DNA from: RXOA01 sp964554715
Lineage (GTDB): Bacteria > Bipolaricaulota > Bipolaricaulia > UBA7950 > UBA9294
DNA length: 5,778 nucleotides
Reading direction: 5' to 3'
Assembly (NCBI GenBank): GCA_964554715.1
Contig: CAZKPU010000127.1
Coordinates: 1 to 5,778, forward strand
The notes below the pieces were generated by a model, which was given only the letters and a program-made list of their open reading frames with translations, did not search any database and had not been told where the DNA came from. Positions 1 through 5,413 of the stretch are shown piece by piece. Made by a program: the position numbers and the translations under genes. Numbering within the stretch: the first letter of the stretch is position 1; every line of letters begins with the position of its first letter.

Positions 1-2
1 TG

Positions 3-329
3 GTCCTTGAGGATCCCGAACTCGAGTGGCCGCCGATCGACCCGCAGGGGTGGGTGGAACAGCGGTCCTACGCGGAGAAGAACCTAGAGGAGACTCTGGA
101 GACGTTCTTGGACGAGCGTCGCGACTCCGTTCGATGGCTGCAAGGTCTCGCCGATCCCGATTGGTCAAGGGCGAAACAGCATCCGGCCGGAGCCCTGTCG
201 GCCGGTGATCTGCTCGCATCGTGGACCGCTCACGATCTGCTCCACATCCGCCAACTCACGTGGCTTCACCTGCAGTATGTCCAGCAGCGTGCGCGGCCCT
301 ACTCCACCGAGTATGCGGGCGAATGGTGA
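3..329 (+). CDS. DinB-like four-helix protein, 5'-truncated by window edge
   Basis: The reading frame is open from the first bases of the window, so the start lies upstream; 108 residues and the TGA stop are visible. The visible part matches the C-terminal two thirds of DinB/DfsB-fold proteins, which are usually about 150-170 residues. It has a helix rich in E, R and L (YAEKNLEETLETFLDERR), a D-P-D-W turn, then HPAGALSAGDLL and the signature AHDLLHIRQL. In this superfamily the HDxxH-type motif supplies metal ligands, and another His ligand normally lies nearer the N-terminus, outside the window. Known members include metal-dependent thiol S-transferases (bacillithiol or mycothiol users) and many uncharacterised damage-inducible proteins, so the reaction cannot be named. 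An internal GTG at 54 could be read as a start, but the conserved frame continues upstream of it (EDPELEWPPIDPQGW), so I prefer a truncated gene. GNAT 1 follows after 76 bp on the same strand. Confidence 0.8.
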   Translation, partial: VLEDPELEWPPIDPQGWVEQRSYAEKNLEETLETFLDERRDSVRWLQGLADPDWSRAKQHPAGALSAGDLLASWTAHDLLHIRQLTWLHLQYVQQRARPYSTEYAGEW

Positions 330-390
330 GGTGAACAGGGCAAGCAAAGAAGGAACACTCTGTGAGCGGCGCAGAAGAAGGAAGTCCTGC

Positions 391-396
391 AAGGAG
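391..396 (+). promoter_or_regulatory. Ribosome binding site of GNAT 1
   Basis: AAGGAG lies 9 bases before the ATG at 406. It decides the start of GNAT 1 against a reading frame open from 205 that would overlap the DinB-like gene by about 125 bases. Confidence 0.7.
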
Positions 397-405
397 ACCA
401 TCCGA

Positions 406-1188
406 ATGAGGAAGTACCTGTGGAACCACTTCGAATTGTCCGAGGACGAGTTGACCGCTTTGCGAGAAGCTCACCCGGAGCGTGTCGCGGAGAACTCCGA
501 AGCCGTTGTTGCCTTGGAGGTGCTTTCACCAGAGCAGGCTGATCTGCACTGGGCGGCGGACCATCCCGAAGCGCTTGCCCGAGCCACCAACCTGTTACGC
601 AAGACGGCCGCAACAGGCCGTAGTGTGGCGTGGAAGGCGACCGTCATCAATGATCCCCGGTTCGCGGGTGCGCTTCTCGAGACCGGGTTTCGGTTGGACG
701 GCCACTATCTGGATCACTGGTTGAATGATCTGGGCGAGCGCTCTTGGGTGTCGGCGTCCGCAGGCCTCCGCGAGGCGACGGCAGACGACTGCGAGCGGTT
801 GGGCGAGATTGCCGCGTCATGCGCTTCACCGGGGTGGCTCGGAGATCCGGCGTCGTGGTTCGAGGAATGGTTGCTATCGCCTCCCAGTTCGATTCTTGTT
901 GCTCACACCGGCGACCATCTGTCGGGATTCTGTTGTGTGCGCCAATACGGAGAGAACGAAGATAAGGTCTGGATCCGAGCGCTCGCAGTCGATCCGCGGT
1001 TTCAGCGATCCGGGGTGGGACGGACGCTGCTTGTTGCAGGATTGGAATGGGGGCAGAAGCGAGCAGCCACAAGAGCGTTCCTTGCAGTTGATGACCGGAA
1101 TGACCCCGCACGGCATCTGTATCAGAGCATGGGCTTTCAGGCGAATGGGGAACAGGAGTTCAGGCTGATCGCAACGGCTGAACCTTGA
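406..1188 (+). CDS. GNAT-family N-acetyltransferase, two-part architecture
   Basis: Encodes 260 residues from an ATG preceded by AAGGAG. The C-terminal domain (about 119-256) is a clear GNAT fold. A strand IRALAVDP (190-197) is followed by the acetyl-CoA pyrophosphate loop Q200-R-S-G203-V-G205-R, then the motif B stretch N232-DPARHLY239 and the closing MGF (242-244). GNAT enzymes transfer an acyl group from acyl-CoA to a primary amine, in small molecules, peptides or ribosomal proteins; the substrate is not deducible here. The N-terminal half (about 1-115) is not a recognisable catalytic domain. However, RFAGALLETGF (85-95) looks like the end of a second GNAT fold, as in tandem GNATs where only one half keeps the CoA loop. 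At 260 residues it is longer than the usual 150-180 for a single-domain member, which fits. It sits 76 bp after the DinB-like gene and 39 bp before the GGCT-like gene. The family call is firm; the function is unknown. Confidence 0.88.
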   Translation: MRKYLWNHFELSEDELTALREAHPERVAENSEAVVALEVLSPEQADLHWAADHPEALARATNLLRKTAATGRSVAWKATVINDPRFAGALLETGFRLDGHYLDHWLNDLGERSWVSASAGLREATADDCERLGEIAASCASPGWLGDPASWFEEWLLSPPSSILVAHTGDHLSGFCCVRQYGENEDKVWIRALAVDPRFQRSGVGRTLLVAGLEWGQKRAATRAFLAVDDRNDPARHLYQSMGFQANGEQEFRLIATAEP

Positions 1189-1216
1189 GAACGTACCCGA
1201 TGTGTCCGCCTTGGCG

Positions 1217-1223
1217 AAAGGAG
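1217..1223 (+). promoter_or_regulatory. Ribosome binding site of the GGCT-like gene
   Basis: AAAGGAG ends 4 bases before the ATG at 1228. The conserved YGSNM motif begins only six residues after this ATG, so the start is well fixed. Confidence 0.65.
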
Positions 1224-1227
1224 CGAG

Positions 1228-1746
1228 ATGCTTGTCTTTCAGTACGGATCGAACATGTCTTCGGTGCGGCTGAACTCCCCCGCCCGTCTGCAGGGGGAGG
1301 CAGTCCCGCTCGGCCTTGCGATCACCGAAGATCTCTTCGATCTCGGCTTCACGGTCTTCAGCTCGCAGAACGGTTGCGCTGCGGCGGATCTGACACCAGA
1401 TGGGTCACGCCGGATTGTCGGGGTGCTGTATGAAATCCCCGAAAGCCGTGTGTTGCGGGAGCGCTCAGGCGGGCTGCGGACGCTGGACGATGTCGAAGGA
1501 GAAGGAGTGGCCTACGTCCGAACGGCAATCACCGCGATGTCCAACCAGAGTGAACGCACCCCCGTTGAAGCGGTGACATACGTGGTGAAAACGCCGCGAT
1601 CCGGTCTTCGTACATGCGCAGCGTACGTGCATCACATCTTTGTTGGCCTGCGTGAGCACCGTGCGCCGGACGAGTACGTCGCCTACGTTAAAGATCGGAT
1701 CGCGCGGAACAACCCACAGCTTGCCTCGGTCATTCGGGATTGGTAG
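1228..1746 (+). CDS. Gamma-glutamylcyclotransferase family protein (GGCT/AIG2-like fold)
   Basis: Encodes 172 residues, close to the size of human GGCT (188). The N-terminal FQYGSNM (4-10) is the family's substrate-binding loop. GVLYEI (65-70) is the conserved central strand. TLDDVEGEGVAY (85-96) aligns by eye with the human LDEQEGV...Y segment, so E90 is the expected catalytic acid. The C-terminal FVGLREHRAPDEYVAYV (138-154) corresponds to the human segment of the form GAKENGLPLEYQ. These enzymes cyclise a gamma-glutamyl group to 5-oxoproline and free the attached amine or amino acid. Known substrates include gamma-glutamyl amino acids, gamma-glutamyl amines and, in the related BtrG, a gamma-glutamyl-protected antibiotic intermediate. 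It is probably cytoplasmic, with no signal peptide or membrane segment. It lies between two GNAT genes with gaps of 39 and 35 bp, which suggests a role in amine metabolism, but this is inference. The actual substrate is unknown. Confidence 0.88.
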   Translation: MLVFQYGSNMSSVRLNSPARLQGEAVPLGLAITEDLFDLGFTVFSSQNGCAAADLTPDGSRRIVGVLYEIPESRVLRERSGGLRTLDDVEGEGVAYVRTAITAMSNQSERTPVEAVTYVVKTPRSGLRTCAAYVHHIFVGLREHRAPDEYVAYVKDRIARNNPQLASVIRDW

Positions 1747-1769
1747 GCAAGGCAAACGACGATGAGGTC

Positions 1770-1775
1770 AGGAGG
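1770..1775 (+). promoter_or_regulatory. Ribosome binding site of GNAT 2
   Basis: AGGAGG lies 6 bases before the ATG at 1782. It favours this start over a TTG at 1740 that would overlap the end of the GGCT-like gene. Confidence 0.75.
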
Positions 1776-1781
1776 ATCGCG

Positions 1782-2282
1782 ATGGAGACGAACCAAACAA
1801 CGCAACCCCGCTGTGTGCAGTTCACACCGATGACGGAGCAGAACTACGAACGATATATCGAATCCGCGGTGCCAAGCTATGCACGCGATCAGATCGAGGC
1901 CGGGAACTGGAACGGCGAGACGGCGCTCGATCGGGCACAGGCCGTGTTCGATCGATTGCTTCCGGAGGGTCTGGACTCGGAAGGACAGTCCTTGAATCTC
2001 ATCGTCGATGCGGCTTCGGAGGAAGCGGTCGGTTATGTCTGGTATGCGGAAGCCAGCCACGGAGATCGCCGCTTCGTTGCGCTGTATGATTTCCTCATTT
2101 ACCCGGCGTTTCGAGGACGGGGATACGGGTCTGCGGCGCTCGCCGAACTGGATGCTGTGGCCGCTCGCTTGGGCCTTCACGACGTGATGCTCCATGTATT
2201 CGGCCACAATGCCGCCGCTCGTGCGCTGTACCGGAAGATGGGGTATGTGGAGACCGATGTGACGATGGCGAAGACTCTGTAG
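1782..2282 (+). CDS. YycN-like GNAT N-acetyltransferase
   Basis: Encodes 166 residues, starting at an ATG 6 bases after AGGAGG. It is a complete single-domain GNAT. The N-terminal part has FTPMTEQNYERYIESAV (14-30), then VFDRLLPEGLDS (55-66). GYVWYAEA (84-91) and ALYDFLIYPAF (100-110) form the central strands. The acetyl-CoA loop is R111-G-R-G114-Y-G116, and LHVFGHNAAARALYRKMGY (137-155) is motif B. From memory, the whole layout closely follows Bacillus subtilis YycN, including the DRLLPxGL segment, LHVFxHN and the tail ETDVxMxK. YycN is an acetyltransferase of unassigned cellular substrate, so the acceptor here stays open. It is unrelated in architecture to GNAT 1 beyond the shared fold, so the two are not a recent duplication. 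It lies 35 bp after the GGCT-like gene and 33 bp before arsM, and is probably cotranscribed with both. Confidence 0.9.
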   Translation: METNQTTQPRCVQFTPMTEQNYERYIESAVPSYARDQIEAGNWNGETALDRAQAVFDRLLPEGLDSEGQSLNLIVDAASEEAVGYVWYAEASHGDRRFVALYDFLIYPAFRGRGYGSAALAELDAVAARLGLHDVMLHVFGHNAAARALYRKMGYVETDVTMAKTL

Positions 2283-2304
2283 CGCGGAGCAAGCGCTCGA
2301 TGGT

Positions 2305-2311
2305 AAGGAGG
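2305..2311 (+). promoter_or_regulatory. Strong ribosome binding site of arsM
   Basis: AAGGAGG lies 4 bases before the ATG at 2316. It is among the best Shine-Dalgarno matches in the window, hinting at efficient translation of arsM. Confidence 0.75.
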
Positions 2312-2315
2312 ACTC

Positions 2316-3140
2316 ATGCCGCTCCGAGACGACGAGAAGATCCGCGAGTTCATTCGAGAAACCTACAAGGACGTCGCCAAGAAGGATGCGGGGTCGTGCT
2401 GCGGCTCCGAAGCGGGCGCGTGCGGTCCCTCGTGTTGTGGGGGCGTGAAACACGGTGATGAACTCGCGGCAAAGCTGGGATACACCGACGAGCAGGTTCG
2501 GCAGGCCCCCGACGGGGCTCACATGGGGCTCGGGTGCGGGAATCCGCAGACCCTTGCCAATCTGACGATGGGCGAGACGGTCCTCGATCTGGGAAGCGGA
2601 GGAGGCTTCGACTGCTTCCTCGCCGCGAAGTCCGTCGGGGAGTCGGGCCACGTGATCGGTGTGGACATGACGGCGGAGATGATCGCGCGCGCGCGGGGCT
2701 ATGCTCGTGAAGGCGGGTACGGGAACGTCGAGTTCCGCCTTGGCGAGATCGAGCATCTTCCGGTCGGTGACGAAACGATCGACGTGATCATCTCCAATTG
2801 CGTCGTCAATCTATCGACGGACAAACCGCAGGTCTTCCGGGACGCCTACCGTGTGCTGAAGCCCGGCGGTCGGCTTGCCATCTCGGACACGGTTGCACTG
2901 CGTGAAATGACGGATGAGCTTCGGGGGAACCTTGCGCTGGTGGCAGCATGTGTCTCCGGCGCGGAAACGGCAGACACCCTACGAGATCTGATTGTGTCCG
3001 CCGGTTTCGTCGGAGTTCGGATCATCATCGCTAAGGGAAGCCGAGAGATTGTCCAGGGATGGGGGGGCGACTCAGGGGACGGTCGTGCGGAGGATCTCGT
3101 AGCATCGGCGATGATCGAAGCGGTGAAGCCCGGCGCATAA
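2316..3140 (+). CDS. arsM: Arsenite S-adenosylmethionine methyltransferase
   Basis: Encodes 274 residues, a usual length for bacterial ArsM. The enzyme transfers methyl groups from S-adenosylmethionine to trivalent arsenic, giving mono-, di- and possibly trimethylated arsenicals in the cytoplasm. SAM-binding motif I is VLDLGSGGG (89-97), followed by the acidic residue D117 in GVDMT and the post-domain LKPGGRLAISD (181-191). The arsenic-binding cysteines of the family are all present: C74 in GLGCGNP, C162 in NCVVNLSTDK and C212 in ACVSGAE. By family knowledge these correspond to C72, C174 and C224 of the Cyanidioschyzon enzyme. The N-terminal tail carries extra cysteines (C28-C29, C36, C40-C41), a Cys-pair pattern often seen in ArsM. 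It follows GNAT 2 by 33 bp and precedes mug by 20 bp. No arsR, arsC or arsenite efflux gene is adjacent, so this looks like an orphan arsM. The family call is very firm. Confidence 0.95.
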   Translation: MPLRDDEKIREFIRETYKDVAKKDAGSCCGSEAGACGPSCCGGVKHGDELAAKLGYTDEQVRQAPDGAHMGLGCGNPQTLANLTMGETVLDLGSGGGFDCFLAAKSVGESGHVIGVDMTAEMIARARGYAREGGYGNVEFRLGEIEHLPVGDETIDVIISNCVVNLSTDKPQVFRDAYRVLKPGGRLAISDTVALREMTDELRGNLALVAACVSGAETADTLRDLIVSAGFVGVRIIIAKGSREIVQGWGGDSGDGRAEDLVASAMIEAVKPGA

Positions 3141-3160
3141 CGCTGTCGGCGAGGTGGTTG

Positions 3161-3745
3161 ATGCAGGGTCAGGGTGAACGGAAGAAGGATCTCCGGCACG
3201 TCCCGACGCGTGAAGAGATCCGTTCCGCCGTCGATCGAACGGTCTCCGACATCATCGCTCCCGGATTGGACGTGTTGTTCTGCGGCATCAATCCCGGCTT
3301 GTACTCGGCGGCGATCGGCTGTCACTTCGGACATCCCGGCAACCGTTTCTGGAAAGCGCTTCGGCAATCGGGATTTACCGATCGCCGGCTCTCTCCCTAT
3401 GAGCAGGAGGAACTTCTCGCGTTCGGCTGTGGTGTGACCAACCTGGTGACGCGGGCGACCGCGCGCGCCGCGGAGCTCTCTGCCGACGAACTGCAGGCGG
3501 GGCGTGCTTCCCTCGAACGGAAGATCCGCAGGTTCCGGCCGACATCGGTTGCCGTGCTCGGCATCGGCGCGTATAGGACCGGATTTTCGCAGGCCGCGGC
3601 GTCCGTGGGTCCGCAGCCGGCGAAGCTTGCCGGAGCTTCGCTGTGGGTTCTTCCCAATCCGAGCGGGTTGAACGGAGCCTATCCGCTTCCGATACTTGTT
3701 CCGTTGTTCCGGAACCTATTCGAGGCCGTGCATCGGGTGCCCTGA
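3161..3745 (+). CDS. mug: Mismatch-specific uracil/thymine-DNA glycosylase, Mug/TDG family
   Basis: Encodes 194 residues from an ATG preceded by GAGGTGG. Mug-type enzymes flip uracil or alkylated/etheno-modified pyrimidines out of mismatched duplex DNA and cut the glycosidic bond, starting base excision repair. FCGINPGLYSA (40-50) is the active-site motif, with N44 matching catalytic N18 of E. coli Mug. GHPGNRFWKALRQSGFTDR (57-75) and GCGVTNLV (89-96) follow closely conserved segments of that enzyme. LWVLPNPSGLNGAY (161-174) is the second motif, which holds the helix-wedge loop. E. coli Mug has 168 residues; here about 26 extra, mostly charged residues precede the catalytic core (1-30), a region with no recognisable motif. 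The start is therefore somewhat uncertain. The Arg of the E. coli wedge (from memory NPSGLSR) is replaced by Asn-Gly. It lies 20 bp after arsM and may be translated from the same message. Confidence 0.92.
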   Translation: MQGQGERKKDLRHVPTREEIRSAVDRTVSDIIAPGLDVLFCGINPGLYSAAIGCHFGHPGNRFWKALRQSGFTDRRLSPYEQEELLAFGCGVTNLVTRATARAAELSADELQAGRASLERKIRRFRPTSVAVLGIGAYRTGFSQAAASVGPQPAKLAGASLWVLPNPSGLNGAYPLPILVPLFRNLFEAVHRVP

Positions 3746-3790
3746 GAGGCCTGGCCGGCATGCAAACATCCATGAAGCGGACTGCATCGA

Positions 3791-3807
3791 GTGCGTACAA
3801 AGCGCAC
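3791..3807. repeat. Small inverted repeat upstream of the MFS gene
   Basis: GTGCG and CGCAC flank a 7-base spacer in the 88-bp gap between mug and the MFS gene. No T-run follows, so it is not a standard terminator. It could be an operator or a leader hairpin, or chance; the arms are only 5 bp. No convincing promoter boxes were seen in the gap. Confidence 0.3.
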
Positions 3808-3817
3808 GAGCACCCGC

Positions 3818-3825
3818 GAGAAAGG
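3818..3825 (+). promoter_or_regulatory. Ribosome binding site of the MFS gene
   Basis: GAGAAAGG lies 8 bases before a GTG at 3834 and supports that start. The ATG further upstream in frame (3696) would lie inside mug and add a Cys-rich tail not expected for the family. Confidence 0.55.
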
Positions 3826-3833
3826 TCGGTGCC

Positions 3834-5054
3834 GTGTTCGGCCTGGGCCACAGATTGGCGGATCGAAGCTATCGTTGGTTGCTCCTTGCGCTTGCTGGCG
3901 CGACGGCGACGTTTGCCGTTGCCATGCCGACGATGGCCATGCCGGTCCTGTTCCCGGAGATGGCGGATGACCTTCGCCTCACGCTCATCCAAATCGGTGC
4001 AATCTGGGGGACGGTGTCGTTCGCGGGGCTGTTCTCGGGGGTCGCCGGTGGCATGCTCGGCGACCGGTTCGGTACCAAGAGAACGTTGACTGTGGCCTGT
4101 GTGGCGCTTGGGGTTGCAGGGGCCGCGCGGGGTTTTTCCAACGGAATCGTGAGTTTGGGCGTCACCGTCTTCCTGAGCGGCTTGGTGAGTGCGGCGATTC
4201 CGATGAACCTGCACAAGGTCTGCGCCTACTGGTTCCCCGGACGAAGGCTGGGGCTTGCCAACGCCGTGATCTCCGGCGGGATGGCGCTGGGCTTCATGAC
4301 CGGCTCTCTCATGAGTTCCTCGGTTCTCTCACCTTGGCTCGGAGGATGGCGGAACGTTCTGTTCTTCTACGGCGGCGTTGCCGTTCTTGTCGGCATCCCT
4401 TGGGCCTTCACCAGGGTCGCGCCGATCGAGAAGCGGAGGTTGGAGGATGCCGGCGAAGCGCCACGGCTCACCCACTCGCTGGCGCACGTCGCTCGCCTGC
4501 GAAACGTGTGGATCTTGGGGATCGCGCTTCTCGGAGTCAGCGGCGGGGTTCAGGGACTGCTCGGATACTTGCCTCTGTATCTGCGGGGAATCGGCTGGGA
4601 AGCGGTTCGGGCGGACGCCGCGCTCGCGGGCTTTCACGCCATCAGCCTGGTGGCTGTCGTCCCGCTATCGATGCTTGCAAGCCGCGTTGGATCGAAGGCG
4701 AGGCTCCTGATCGGAGCGTGCCTGGTCAGTGCCGTCGGGATCGGATTGCTTTCGATTGCCGAAGGAGTCGTCATCTGGATCGCCGTTTTGATGGCTGGAA
4801 TGGTTCGTGACGGCTACATGGCCGTCTTCATGACCGTGGCCACCGAACTGGACGGTGTCGGTGCGGGTTACGCCGGCACGGCGCTCGGATTGGCGATGAC
4901 GCTGTCGAAAATCGGGGGACTCATCGCGCCGCCGCTCGGAAACAGCCTTGCTGCGCATCACCCGCAACTGCCGTTTGTGTTGTGGGGAGGGATGTCGCTG
5001 CTGGGGCTTGCCGTGCTTGCCGTGGGCCGCGGGAAGAAACAGCCTGCTTGCTAG
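3834..5054 (+). CDS. Major facilitator superfamily transporter, substrate unknown
   Basis: Encodes 406 residues from the preferred GTG start, the typical size of a 12-helix MFS permease of the inner membrane. Hydrophobic segments lie at about 14-36, 50-74, 82-101, 104-126, 139-162, 173-193, 224-249, 262-283, 290-307, 310-336, 345-369 and 378-397. A charged central loop lies at about 194-222 (IEKRRLEDAGEAPR). The MFS motif A, GDRFGTKR (76-83), sits between helices 2 and 3. WFPGRRLGLANAV (133-145) and GGWRNVLFFYGG (170-181), with the usual small-residue-rich helix 5, resemble the broad nitrate/cyanate/organic-anion-like permease groups. This is too general to assign a substrate or direction. 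It follows mug by 88 bp in the same direction, so it may be the last gene of the run or have its own promoter. Export of a product of the upstream enzymes is possible but unsupported. No antibiotic-efflux signature was recognised. Confidence 0.88.
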   Translation: MFGLGHRLADRSYRWLLLALAGATATFAVAMPTMAMPVLFPEMADDLRLTLIQIGAIWGTVSFAGLFSGVAGGMLGDRFGTKRTLTVACVALGVAGAARGFSNGIVSLGVTVFLSGLVSAAIPMNLHKVCAYWFPGRRLGLANAVISGGMALGFMTGSLMSSSVLSPWLGGWRNVLFFYGGVAVLVGIPWAFTRVAPIEKRRLEDAGEAPRLTHSLAHVARLRNVWILGIALLGVSGGVQGLLGYLPLYLRGIGWEAVRADAALAGFHAISLVAVVPLSMLASRVGSKARLLIGACLVSAVGIGLLSIAEGVVIWIAVLMAGMVRDGYMAVFMTVATELDGVGAGYAGTALGLAMTLSKIGGLIAPPLGNSLAAHHPQLPFVLWGGMSLLGLAVLAVGRGKKQPAC

Positions 5055-5107
5055 GGTTCCCCTCACTTCCTTTGCGGCCGACGAGAGTTCCGGATGTCGC
5101 GATTGTG
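5055..5107. other. Spacer between convergent genes
   Basis: These 53 bp separate the MFS stop from the stop of the minus-strand regulator. Both transcripts must end here or run into each other. The only pairing seen is a 4-bp CGAC/GTCG stem with a 13-base loop and no T-tract, too weak to call a terminator. Confidence 0.6.
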
Positions 5108-5413
5108 CTAGGACGTTGCCCTTAGAAGACTAGCCAAGTAGTCTCGGTATGCTTCGAACGCTTGGATGCCCTCCGGCGTCATCAAGGCCGTCGTCCGCGG
5201 GCTGCGGCCGACGAACTCCTTGGCGATGTTGATGTAGCCCGCGTCCTGAAGCCGTGTCAGCTGCACCGACAGGTTGCCCCTTGTCAGGCCCGTTTCCCCC
5301 ATCAGGTAGGTGAAGTCGGCGCTCTCCGCAACCGACAGCACCGCCATGATCTTCAGACGCGCCGGCTCATGAATGACGCGATCGGGATCACCGGCGAACT
5401 CGAAGCCGTTCAC
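5108..5413 (-). CDS. Winged-helix transcriptional regulator (HTH_34-like)
   Basis: Encodes 101 residues, the normal size of this single-domain family. The pattern HEPARLKIMAVL (15-26) followed by DFTYLMGETGLTRGNLSVQL (33-52) is the helix-turn-helix. The recognition helix is about 43-57, and LQDAGYINIAKEFVGRSPRT (55-74) runs into the wing, with TPEG (79-82) opening the last helix. This matches the winged-helix family known as HTH_34 (related to MarR/ArsR-type regulators), whose members usually bind DNA as dimers. No metal- or ligand-binding cysteines are present, so it is not a classical arsenic-sensing ArsR. The GTG start at 5413 overlaps the stop of the preceding membrane protein as GTGA. 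A GGAGG lies 4 bases upstream, so a longer open frame reaching to 5707 in this phase is only a shadow. It probably regulates its own two-gene unit; other targets are unknown. Confidence 0.9.
   Translation of the reverse strand: MNGFEFAGDPDRVIHEPARLKIMAVLSVAESADFTYLMGETGLTRGNLSVQLTRLQDAGYINIAKEFVGRSPRTTALMTPEGIQAFEAYRDYLASLLRATS
5410..5413 (-). other. GTGA start-stop overlap
   Basis: The TGA of the membrane protein shares two bases with the GTG of the regulator. Such four-base overlaps usually mean translational coupling and a single transcript. Confidence 0.8.

Noticed and set aside
205..405. Longer N-terminus for GNAT 1
   Set aside because: It would overlap the DinB-like gene in another frame and ignores the good AAGGAG before the ATG at 406.
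330..2315. Integron-like cassette array of small accessory genes
   Set aside because: The gaps are short and show no attC-like core sites or paired inverted repeats; the genes look operonic instead.
2283..2315. GAGC-AAGC-GCTC hairpin before arsM as a regulatory element
   Set aside because: The stem is only 4 bp and cannot be told from chance.
1683..2756. A 357-codon open frame on the minus strand across GNAT 2 and arsM
   Set aside because: It lies opposite two clearly conserved genes, has no recognisable domain, and long antisense frames are common in high-GC coding DNA.
3696..3833. Longer Cys-rich N-terminus for the MFS protein
   Set aside because: It would begin inside mug, and the extra residues precede a normal first membrane helix. 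The GTG at 3834 has a suitable ribosome binding site.
3375..4214. A 279-codon minus-strand open frame across mug and the MFS gene
   Set aside because: Its translation is rich in R, P, H and Q with no motif, typical of a shadow of real genes on the other strand.
5055..5107. Bidirectional terminator between the convergent genes
   Set aside because: Only a 4-bp stem was found, with no T-tract on either strand.
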